In this document: positions 8,891 to 18,300 of the stretch, in pieces
How the letters are laid out: each line of letters begins with the position of its first letter
Numbering within the stretch: the first letter of the stretch is position 1
Source of the DNA: Chara braunii
Taxonomy: Eukaryota; Streptophyta; Charophyceae; Charales; Characeae
Direction of reading: 5' to 3'
NCBI GenBank assembly: GCA_003427395.1
Contig: BFEA01000142.1
Location: forward strand, 1,916,028 to 1,940,080
DNA: 24,053 nt
The notes under the pieces: model-generated
The model's database searches: none
Seen by the model: the letters and a program-made list of their open reading frames with translations, nothing else
What the model was told of the DNA's origin: nothing
Translations under genes and position numbers: made by a program

Positions 8891-9037
8891 GGTAGCCTGC
8901 GGGTCCGGCATCCGGTTTCCGGATCTGGTCCGGCGTCCAGATGTAGCCGGATATCCGAACGTCCGGATGTAGCTGGCGGGTCTGGCATCCGGTGCCCGGA
9001 TCTGGTCCGGTGTCCAGTCCGGCGTAGCTATGGGTAG
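8891..9037 (-). repeat. Right arm of inverted CCGGA-rich repeat
   Basis: Contains two internal copies of a ggtctggcatccggt...ccggatctggtccgg(c/t)gtcca motif and ends cgtagctatgggtagaac, the mirror of the left arm at 7325. Outside the arm is an A-rich stretch (9046-9065); outside the left arm is the (TAAA)n stretch. Confidence 0.6.
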
Positions 9038-9069
9038 AACTCAATAAAAAAAAATTAAAAAAAAACAGG

Positions 9070-9346
9070 TCCTTATGCCCCTGGCTCCATTTCCATTCTG
9101 GGAAGCATCAGTCCGGTTCCTATTCCACCGGCAAGTCAGAATAAAATGTTACATCAAGACACACACTCATGCTTCCTTCCGTCTGGCTGAAGGACCCCTG
9201 ATCAGCATTGATTACTCTATCATTGTGAAGGATTGACTGTCAGCTTGCCTTACTTCCACCTTTCCTCTCAGGTCCACATCATGAGTCTGAGCAAGGAAGG
9301 TACAAGAAACTGCGTAGGATGCCATCTCGGAAATTGCCCTTCAATA
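9070..9346 (-). other. Probable 3' UTR of LINE A
   Basis: About 9197-9240 (cagcattgattactct...ggattgactg) matches the repeated 3' UTR block of LINE B1 at 14885-14925 and one block of B2 at about 12515-12565. This puts the 3' UTR of LINE A downstream of its last coding frame. The expected poly-A is not visible; the end probably abuts or is cut by the CCGGA arm. Confidence 0.5.
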
Positions 9347-10598
9347 TTATGTGGCCAGTGACGGATCTTGTCCATCTACTGGCTGGGATCTCTGCCTTCT
9401 CCACCCTGGTTCTGAGTTGTGCCAGTCTTTCCACCGTATGCAAAGGTCATTTATCTCTGCGACTTTGCCCCCTACGAGCCACACCTTAGTGAATTTTGCC
9501 TTGATTCTTCTCTGTTGCTCTTCGTCATCTGGCATGGAGTGTCTCGTCTTTTGCCACTTGCAGAGAATCTCAGCCTGCATCAAGGTCCTTGTCTCCGCCC
9601 ATACCTTCTCCCTTGGAGTTGAGAGTCCCTCAATGGTTCTGTAGCACCTTTCCTTCCATATGGACCACACCGTTACCTTTCTGATCGTTCCGAACCATGT
9701 TCTCTCTGTCTTGTGGAACTGAGTTGGGATGTTAGTCCATAGGAGGAGTTGGGTGGGGTGCTCAGGAAGGGGGATCGAGAAGAGGGAATCCCAGAGATCC
9801 AAGGCCCTTGCCCAGTATTCCGTCGCCTCTCTACAGCGTATCAGGCAATGTAGCATATCTTCTGGTTCATTTTCTGAACATGCCACACACAAATCTGAAC
9901 TGTTGGAGTCATTCTTACTTCTTCTGATATGCAGCCACTGATTAACCGGTAGAGCCACGTAAGGCTTCTGATTTTGACTGGACGGATTGATTTGAATTTT
10001 TTCCATGGTACTTGTGGGATCAGACTAGCATCCTGGCCTAATATCTTCTGCCATCTATTCTTGATCGCTGGGTCACGATCCGTTGTTTCGAGGAGTAAGT
10101 TGTATCCCAGTTTGACTGTGTATTCCTGGATGGGGACATTCGTTTTGAGACTTCTGCTTCTATCTGGTGTCCAAGCCCACTCTGCTGGATCAAATTCCAG
10201 ATCTTGAATCGCCGTATCTATTCTGAATATGTTTTTGGCCGCGATCCCAACGCTCTTACTTTTCTGAAAACAAAAGGGTTTAGGACTGTTCTTTCCACCT
10301 CCTCATTCAGGATAGATGGGAGGCCTTGCGTGGAGGGAGTAATTGGAAAAGAGGTAAACACAGCCAGGGTATCCGACACCTCCACTCCCCATTCACCCGA
10401 TTTCCAAGTTGAGGTTTCGCTCAACAGCTCCTTCCAGCCTTCTGGGATGCAGTTGATAATGGATTGTAAGTTCTCGTCTCGTCGGTGACATCCTTGGAGC
10501 TGGGAGGCCAGTTCCTGTTTTGTCACCCAGTCCTTTTTCTCCTCATTCCACATATGACTCACTTTCCAAACTCCATGTTTGATCCACGATATCCATCT
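9347..10598 (-). pseudogene. LINE A ORF2, C-terminal part
   Basis: The minus-strand continuation of the LINE A ORF2 found at 13040-14682. The first frame (10598-10218) begins RWISWIKHGVWKVSHMW, equivalent to the WSSWVKRGIIRIKDIW segment of B1. A second frame (about 10240-9960) encodes a charged region ending RPVKIRSLTWL. The last frame (10006-9347) carries the zinc-binding cluster CVACSENEPEDMLHCLIRC, then TVWSIWKERCYRTIEG, typical of the zf-RVT tail. At least two frameshifts separate these frames. It is inactive, and is separated from its 5' part by insertion of B2. Confidence 0.75.
10593..10598. repeat. Target-site duplication of B2, left copy
   Basis: ccatct immediately before the first base homologous to LINE B. 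The same 6 bp follow the B2 poly-A at 13040-13045 after one intervening g. Confidence 0.6.
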
Positions 10599-12512
10599 AG
10601 CAGGGTGGCTTGGTCATCGGTGGTTCAGCCCAAGGACAAAGGGGAGCTGGGGATTCTGGACCCCCATACATAGATCACAGCATTAATTGTTCAATGGGTC
10701 AGGAGACTGCTCTTCGCACATCTCCCATGGTATGCCCTTGCATTGGAACAGATAGCCAGACTCGCTCCACAAGCACCACAGGATGTTAGCCAGACTCGCT
10801 CCACAAGCACCACAGGATGTTAACCCGTTCACCTGGCTAGAAAACCGCTTCTAGACTGTGCCACGGAGTACTCGAGACAGTCAAGGATCGAACAGAGGAA
10901 CAATCCGTAGAGACTTGGCCAGGGACGACTTCTGGGCCAGGGTCTTAAGAGCCTGGCTGTAACTTCCGCTTCCTGACAACCCCCTGCCAACGAGGTGGGA
11001 GGAAGTGATGCGCCAACCCCTTTTTGGAAATAGGAGGATTACGGATCGGTGCGGCAGTGTGTATTGCAGTTCAGTCACCCCGTGGTGGAGCTGGGTCAAA
11101 AAAGGCGTAATTAGAATAAAGGATATTTGGGGCTCACAGAGAGGGTACTGGAAAATGGTGCCGCAGCTGAAGGTCACATTAAAATATTGTCACAATGTTG
11201 AGGAGAACCTCGAACTGCTGATATTCGCTATTCCCCTAGACTGGGTGCGCATCCTGCGCAAAGGGCCACGACTGGTAGAAGGGACGGGGTAAACGTTACG
11301 GGGGACTCAGAAAGTGTAGGAAATGTGGTGGAAGTACGAACGGATGAAACATTGATTAACCTTTTCCATATAGGCAAAGATAACGTTCTCACTCGGTACA
11401 TCCAAAAAGTGATGAGATGGGGAAAAAATATGGAACTACGCAGGATTCGTGTGCTGCAGAACAAGGATGTATGGATTGCATATCAGCCAAATATCCCATC
11501 AGCTGACCTCCCCTTAGATCCCGAGGACTGGCAGTGGGCAAACCTACGAAAATGCAGATCTCAAGGAAATGCGAAGTTGTACAACCTGACAGTGAAGGCA
11601 ATGTACCGACTGCCGCGACCAAAAGTAAACATCAAAGAAAAAGTGAAGGCCTATTCGATGGAGGTCCCGATTAAATGTGGGAATTGAGGCTATTCGCCCT
11701 ATTCGATGGTTCACTTGCACAAGGTTTAGGCCAGCAAAGATGGCCTCGCTGCAGTGGCAGATAGAACATCGTTGCCTGCCCACCAACGACTGGCTGATAG
11801 GTCGAACCTTGTCAGAGCAGAAAGGCCGGGCACTACCATGGTGTAAATCATGCTACATTGTCTTCCCCTCCCGCAGAATCCCAGAAACTATAGAAGACAT
11901 CTTCATGCACTGTCCGGAGGCAGTTCTTACACGGCGTTGGTGGGATAGGATCTGGTCCTAGTTGGGCACTGGGTCAAAGTGGCCTTGGGATTGGAGGGCC
12001 AAACTATGTGAGACATGAACCTCCCCCACGGACAACACTTTTGAAGATAACATGTTTAAAATAGGGAGGAGAGCGGTCATATGGACCCTGTGGAGGAAAC
12101 GTTGTATACATGCCATAGAGGGGGTCTGCATAGCGGAGGGAGAGGCGACAAATATGATAAAACAATATGTTCAACAAGAACTAACGGTACAGTGGCAAAA
12201 AGTTAAAAACCAATTGGATTTGTTTCATTCCTCCACAGATATAACACAAGCAATTCAGCAATTCTCAGGGGACTGGTTGGGCAGTGAGAACGGGGGGGCT
12301 GGATTGCCTCCGTCATTTGGGACGGCAGGCCTACCTTGCAATGCCATCAGGAAGAGTTCAGAAAATATTATCATATTTGCTTCAAAGACTGGACACTGGT
12401 GGGCCAGGAGATCCCGCTAAGACCATCCACATAATTTCGTGTTCCCTTCCTGCCCCACTAGTTGGCAATGGTAGACATGCAATGGTATGGTGCAGATTTA
12501 GGAGTAAGGCAC
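10599..12512 (+). pseudogene. LINE B2 ORF2 remnant (RT thumb to zf-RVT tail)
   Basis: Homologous to B1 residues from VAWSSVIQPKAKGGLGILDP onwards. Successive pieces are 10599-10673, RRLLFAHLPW..., RQPLFGNRRITDR (about 11011), IFAIPLDWVRILRKGPRLVEG (11220-11284), 11325-11687, 11677-11961 with the zinc cluster WCKSCYIVFPSRRIPETIEDIFMHC, and 12052-12420. In that cluster the expected His is Asp (TIED instead of TIEH). Stops: CAG to TAG at 10671-10673 and TGG to TGA at 12016-12018, judged against B1. A 34-bp tandem duplication at 10754-10821 shifts the frame. It is dead on several counts. Confidence 0.75.
10754..10821. repeat. 34-bp tandem duplication inside B2
   Basis: agccagactcgctccacaag plus 14 more bases occurs twice back to back (10754-10787 and 10788-10821) with no differences, so it is recent. 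34 is not a multiple of three, so the copy breaks the reading frame. B1 has one copy of the equivalent region. Confidence 0.9.
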
Positions 12513-13038
12513 TAACCCTGTGCAGTCAATCCCTTGGAAACAGGGTAATCAATGTTGGCAGGCCTGATGATGTATAGTGGGATCTGGTGGCCGGATATGT
12601 AATTACAGAAAGAAAAAAGAAAGATAGAAGGTTGGAGAGAGACAAGAGAATAGGGTTTGGTGTTTAAGGAATAGACAGCGGAAACCGCCTTCAGCATTTC
12701 CAACACTTAAAATCCGGATCAGAGTAGCTGAGAGGTGCAAGCAGGCCAAGCCACCATATACAAGTCTTGCACCCCATTCAGGGTACATAGACGTCAGCCT
12801 ACCTTTAGCAGCCAGAACCTAAGTCAAGTAGGCTAACTTAGGCAGGGGTGAGGGGTGGTACATCCTTCCCAAAGGAAGTAGTCAATGCCGTCCACTAGGA
12901 CCTCTCAACCAGAATGGGGAGGAGCGTGTATTGTATTCATCTTTGACTTGCCGGGGGAATATGAACTGGACTGTTGCTCCCCAGAATGGCAGGAGCCGGA
13001 ACTGAGAGGTTCTGAAAAAAAAAAAAAAAAAAAAAAAA
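12513..13038 (+). other. 3' UTR and poly-A of LINE B2
   Basis: Contains one inverted-sense copy of the block that is repeated in the B1 3' UTR (tgccaacattgattaccctg when read on the minus strand, about 12546-12566), an A/G-rich stretch (12604-12655), the GCTCC/GGAGC stem-loop (about 12977-12998), and a 24-base poly-A. Confidence 0.6.
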
Positions 13039-13039
13039 G

Positions 13040-13045
13040 CCATCT
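13040..13045. repeat. Target-site duplication of B2, right copy
   Basis: ccatct after the poly-A and a single g; identical to 10593-10598. On the minus strand it encodes Arg-Trp of LINE A in the frame used on both sides. Confidence 0.6.
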
Positions 13046-14166
13046 CCCACCTCTAGGCTTAAGGGATAGTTGGTGATCACTTTCTTCTCTCACCCATGGA
13101 TTACCAAACAGGGGTTGCCTCAATATCTCATCTTTGGATTTGGGTCTACCCACCGTCTTTGGCATGACTTCCCACCATATCCGTAGCAATGTAGTCCAAT
13201 ATGGTGTGCGGGGCCGGGTTTCATTTGGACCGACTCCTCTTCTCTGATTTTTGCGCCCTGTGCTTGGGCTCCATTCCTTGGTCATTACCCAGAATAGACC
13301 AGACATGTTTGCTGGTGAGGTTATCGGTGCTAGGCCCCTGATGCTATCCAAGGCCAGTTTATTCCATGTCGTGCCAGGTTTAGTCAGAAGTTTGACTATC
13401 CATTTAACTTGTAAGGCTTTGGTTTCCTGTTTGGGTCTATGATACCAAGACCTCCTCTGGCTGGTTCCCTTGTGATGTAGTGCCAAGCTATCTTTGGTAT
13501 ACAGTTCTCTTTGTTGGGGTCTCCCGACCATAAGTATGCTCTTGTTTTGCGGTTAAGTTCCTTGATTGTATGGTCCAGAACAGTCCAGATTGATGTTATA
13601 TACCACATCATTGAAAAAATAGATGTGTTGATAGCAAGTGCTCGACCCAACAATGATGTGAATGTGCTACCCCATCTGCCTCGTTTGTTATATTTTGGGC
13701 CATTTGAGGGGCAAAGTCGTCTTTTGTCAGCAATATGCCTAGATATCGCGCAGGGGTCTCCGGTGTCTCCCAAGTCATGTCTGCCTCGGGGCCTTGAAGC
13801 TGGGGAATTTCCTCATCTGATAGCCACCAGCCGATTGTTTTCTTCCAATTAATTTTCATTTCTGATGCCAGTCTGAAAGCTTCCATTGCTCTTACTAATG
13901 CGCTGAACGACGAGTTTGAAGCTCTTATGAGGACCATGAGATCGTCTGCAGACATTACTAGTGTTGGGAACTGTAGGTGGTGGGTTGTTCCTACATTGAC
14001 CTCTGGCAGCCTGTGTATGGAGGGATCTTTACATAGGAATGAGGATATCACTTCCATCACGAAGAGGAAGATTGAGGGGGCTAGCGGCTCCCCTTGGCGA
14101 ACTGACTGAGAGATTTGGGTAGCAGTCATATAGCAAACCATTGACTTGAACGCATCCTATGGCGTC

Positions 14167-14562
14167 TTGTACAAAATACGCACTCACCTCCTAAAATCCG
14201 GGCCCACTCCCATCTTTTCCATGCTTGCATTAAGAAAGGTTCAGTTGACCTTGTCGTAGGCCTTTTCAAAATCGAAGAAAAGAATTGCTATGTTTATCCT
14301 TTTTTCTCTGACTTTGTTGGCCACTTCGTTGAGGGTCAGTACGTTGTCCAAGATGTACCTTCCATTGTACAAAATACGCACTCACTTCCTAAAATCCGGG
14401 CCCACTCCCATCTTTTCCATGCTTGCATTAAGAAAGGTTCAGTTGACCTTGTTGTAGGCCTTTTCAAAATCGGCGAAAAGAATTGTTGTGTTTATCCTTT
14501 TTTCTCTGACTTTGTTGGCCACTTCGTTGAGGGTCAGTACGTTGTCCAAGATGTACCTTCCA
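14167..14562. repeat. 198-bp tandem duplication in LINE A RT
   Basis: 14167-14364 and 14365-14562 are near-identical (start ttgtacaaaatacgcactca). The few differences seen are nearly all transitions, such as gtcgta/gttgta. The unit is 66 codons and covers the FEKAYNKVN region. Both copies contain the same TGA (14241-14243 and 14439-14441 on the minus strand). Confidence 0.9.
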
Positions 14563-14710
14563 GGGATGAAGCCTTTTTGGTCTATATGAAAGCATTTGTC
14601 TGACAGCTCTAGGATTCGAAAGGCCAAAGCTTTGGCTAGGATCTTATAGGGAAGGGTTAGAAGCGAGATGGGTCTGTAGTTCCTTTTTTTTTTTTTTTTT
14701 TTTTTTTTTT

Positions 14711-15307
14711 GAAACCCTCGTCTCATCAGTGTTAGTGGTGCTGATAAGAGCAGACACCACTAGCACCGGAGGAGGGGCTCCATCTATTGGTGGGGAGCGT
14801 CACCTGCTGGAAAGCGGGTCCAACATCCCTTATACAGAGTGACTAAACAAAGTACATTAGATCGTAGGTTGAGTGGGTCCTGCCAGCATTGATTACTCTG
14901 GACTCCAGGGGATTGACTGCGCAGGATGTGGGAGAGAAAAAAGGTAGGGAACCTCTTCACCTTGCTTGGGTTCCAGATACAACACGTCTTCCTAGTTCCT
15001 CCCTTCTGCCAGCATTGATTGCTCTGGAATCTAAGCAGGGGGTGAACTTCTTCGCCCTGCTACAGGCGACAAATACCAGCTTTTACGCCCCAGTTCCTCC
15101 CTTCCCCGGTCCTTGTCCCCAGTCATTTGATACGCTGAGTTCACTGCAGCGTTCTGCCATCTTTTGCCTTGGTTCTTCCGGCCTGTGATCCGCTGGTGTG
15201 CTCCTCTCCCCCACCCCGTTTGTTCCTGTCTGAGGGTGCCTCTACAGTGTCGCCTCTTCAGTCTGTCTCCGACTGCCAGATCATACCTGTTCCCCTAGCG
15301 GCACCGC
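14711..15307 (-). other. LINE B1 3' UTR with tandem repeats and terminal stem-loop
   Basis: On the plus strand, tgccagcattgattactctg (14881) and tgccagcattgattgctctg (15007) start two related units, each ending agttcctcccttc (about 15007 and 15103). One unit is 126 bp and the other about 97 bp. Nearer the poly-A, 14762-14825 matches the short A-tailed copies at 4300-4550. These shared 3' ends probably serve as the RT recognition sequence. Confidence 0.6.
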
Positions 15308-18300
15308 TCACTCTGCTCCATACCATTGCATCTCAACCATTGCCAACTGGTGGGGCGGGAATGGATCCGGAAATTTTGTGGATGGTCGCAGCGGGATGTC
15401 TCGGCCCACCTTGGTCCAATCCTTGAAACAAATATAGTAGTCCCTCTTGAATTCCGCTTGATCATCCTTCTGTGCGAGCCTGCCCTCCCATTGGACGGAT
15501 GCTATCCACCTCCCATCCACACCGCCCAACCATTCCCCGGAGAATTGATGGATGGCCTGTGTTATGTCTTTCACTGTATGGAACAAATCGAGTTGATTCT
15601 TAACTTTATGCCATTGTGTCGTAAGTTCTTGTTGAATGTATTGTTTTATCATCTCTGTTGCCTTTTCCCCTGCTATGCGGACCCCCTCAATGTCGTGGAT
15701 ACAACGCTTTCTCTAGAGGGACCACATGACCGCTCTCCTCCCCAGCTTAAACATGTTGTTCTCAAAGGTATTGTCGGTGGGGGAGGTCCAAGTCTCGCAT
15801 AATATGGCCCTCCAATCCCAAGGCCAGACGGACTCAGTGCCCAGAAGTGTCCAGATCTTGTCCCACCAACGCCATGTGAGAACAGCCCCCGGACACTGCA
15901 TGAATATGTGTTCTATGGTTTCCGGGATTCTGCGAGAGGGGAAGGCTGAGTGACACGACTTGCACCAGGGAAGTGCCCTCCCTTTCTGTTCTAGGTGTGT
16001 ACAATCTATGAGCCAGTCGTTGGTGGGCAGGCAGCGGTGTTCTACCTGCCACTGTAGTGAAGCCATCTTCGCCGGTCTGGATCGTGTGGTAGTGAACCAT
16101 CAGATGGGGCGCATCTCCCCTGATCCCATATTCAAATGAGATTTCCACCGAGCTTTCACCCTTTCTTTTAGGTTCACCTTTGATCACAGCAGACGATAAG
16201 TGGTCTTCACCGTTAGGGAGTATAACTTTTTATTCTCCCTCGACCTGTATTTACGCGGGGGGGGCCATTGCCATTCCTCTGGGTCCAGCGGGAGTTCTGG
16301 CAGGGGGGTGTCTGGTTGGTATGCGATTCACACCTCCTTGTCCCGCAGTACTCAAATCCTGTGCAAGTCGGTATTCCTCCACCATCTCGTCACATCTGGA
16401 GCGTACCGGGTGAGCACGTTGTCCCTGTCCATATGGAAGAGATTGACCAGAGATTCGTCCGGACGTACCTCCACCACGTTACCTACGCTGGCCGGCTCAC
16501 CCGGGGCTGCTACCCAGTCCCCTTCTACCAATCGCGGCCCTTTTCGCAGAATGCGCACCCAGTCCAGGGGGATGGCGAAAATCAGCGCTTCAATATGTTC
16601 CTCCACTTTATGACAGTACTTTAGTGTAGACCTTAGTTGCTGTGCAGATTTCCAATCTCCTTTCTCTGTATCCCATATGTCCTTTATTCTGATTATGCCT
16701 CTTTTAACCCAGCTACTCCACGGAGTGCATGAACTACGATACACCCTACTGTAGTGGTCTGTTATCCTCCGGCTCCCAAATAGAGGCTGGCGTGCCACCT
16801 CGTCCCACCTGGACGGCGGGGGTTTATCAGGTAACGGGAGTCTGCGCCAGGCTTTCAACACGAGGGCCCAGAAGTCGTTCCGGGCCAGATCCGAACGGGG
16901 TGTGTCACGACCCACAGGTCGATCCCGTCGAGGGGACCGTGGCACCGACCAGAAGAGGTCTTCCAGCCAAGTTAACGGGTGCACTCCCTGTGGAGCCTGT
17001 GGAGCCAATCTAGCAATTTGTTCCAGCGCGAGAGCCTGCCACGGGAGGCGTAAAGTGAAGAGTAACCTTCTCACTCATTGAATTGTTAGTGCCGTGACCT
17101 GGGTATCTGGGTCCAGGATCCCCAAGCCCCCTTTAGCTTTGGGTTGGATCACCGATGACCAGGCCACCCTACTTATTACATTTGGGAGTTCCCCATTGCC
17201 TCTCCATAACAGGGCCGCTAGCTGCCGTTTGAGCGATTGGACTGCGTCCTTGCTAAGAGCCCAAATCGCTGATTTGTACCAGAGGGCCGCCAGTACCACG
17301 CTATTGATCGCCAGAGCTCTGCCAATAAGGGAGGTGTGACGGTCTTTCCAGTGGGCCAGCTTCTCCAGCGCAGGTTTCAAGATCCAATCATCATTTGATG
17401 CAGGTTTGCCCAGAGCCGTTAGCATAATTCCAAGCACCCTGACTGGGGCTGTTTCCGGGAGCCATTTAACTCGTGGCTGCTCAGGGGGGCGTGACCCTTG
17501 GTGGTGAATCCACCACCCGAGGGTTTTATTTCCCCAGTTAACGGTCATGTCTGAGATCGTTGTGAACTGATCGAATAGTCGCCTGATCTCTTCCATATTG
17601 GCTGTGGTTGCATCAAGTACAAGAGTGAGGTCATCAGCAAACATCGAACAGATAGGGATCGCTTCTTCTGGAATGGCCGAGATCTGCAGTTTCCTCAGGT
17701 CTTTGTTGGCTCGGAGGTTCGCCGCTAGTGCCTCCATCACAATAGTAAACAAGAAGGGAGCCAATGGGTCCCCCTGGCGGACCGATCGTTGCAGCGGTAA
17801 GGGTGGTGCTATCCTTCCATTGACCTGGACCGAGGTTGTAGCATTGCGGTGCAGTATTTCAGTCCAGCGACGGAAGACTGGTCCGATATTCATTTTTTCC
17901 ATGCATTTATCCAAAAAAAGTCAGTCCACATGGTCATATGCCTCTTCGAAGTCTATGAAGATCACGACTGCGTTATGTTTATCCTGTTGTGTTAGTCTGA
18001 GAAGTTCATTGATTAACAAAATGTTATCTTGGATCCTGCGCCCTTGGACAAAACCAGTTTGTGTTGGGTGAATAATATCTTTTTCTTCCCTTTTTTTGTA
18101 CAACAATGTGACTACGCTGCTACTCAGTAGATTTCCCAATCCCCCCTTAAGCCAGGTGTCATTGTAGAAGTTCAGCAGATCGCCCCCTAAGAGTGGCCAT
18201 AATTTTTCCCAAAATTCTTTTGTCAGCCCGTCGATTCCTGGTGACTTATTGTTGTTCATACTTTGGACAACACCTTGCAATTCTTCCAAGGTGATAGGTT

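Larger units (their letters stand above)
10599..13038 (+). mobile_element. LINE B2, 5'-truncated, inserted in LINE A
   Basis: Plus-strand L1-type element of 2.44 kb. It begins inside the late RT region (agcagggtggcttggtcatc; B1 equivalent near 17173 on the minus strand), continues through the zf-RVT region and about 500 bp of 3' UTR, and ends in poly-A (13015-13038). The remaining length agrees with the 3' 2.5 kb of B1. It is flanked by a 6-bp direct repeat. The 3' end carries gctccccagaatggcaggagc (GCTCC/GGAGC stem), as in its relatives. Confidence 0.8.
13040..14682 (-). pseudogene. LINE A ORF2, RT-domain part
   Basis: Minus-strand L1-type reverse transcriptase in broken frames. It begins with NYRPISLLTLPYKILAKAL (RT block 1, 14683 downwards) and continues through DQKGFIPGRYILDNVLTLNE, FADFEKAYNKVN then a TGA, SVRQGEPLAPSIFLF, a palm motif SADDLMVL (normally FADD), LLGRALAINTSIF, GGLGIIDP, and RQPLFGNPW, where B2 interrupts it. 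Frames change near 13690 and 13450, and a 198-bp in-frame duplication is present (14167-14562). No endonuclease or ORF1 of this family was found upstream, where B1 lies. This copy cannot make an active enzyme. Confidence 0.75.
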
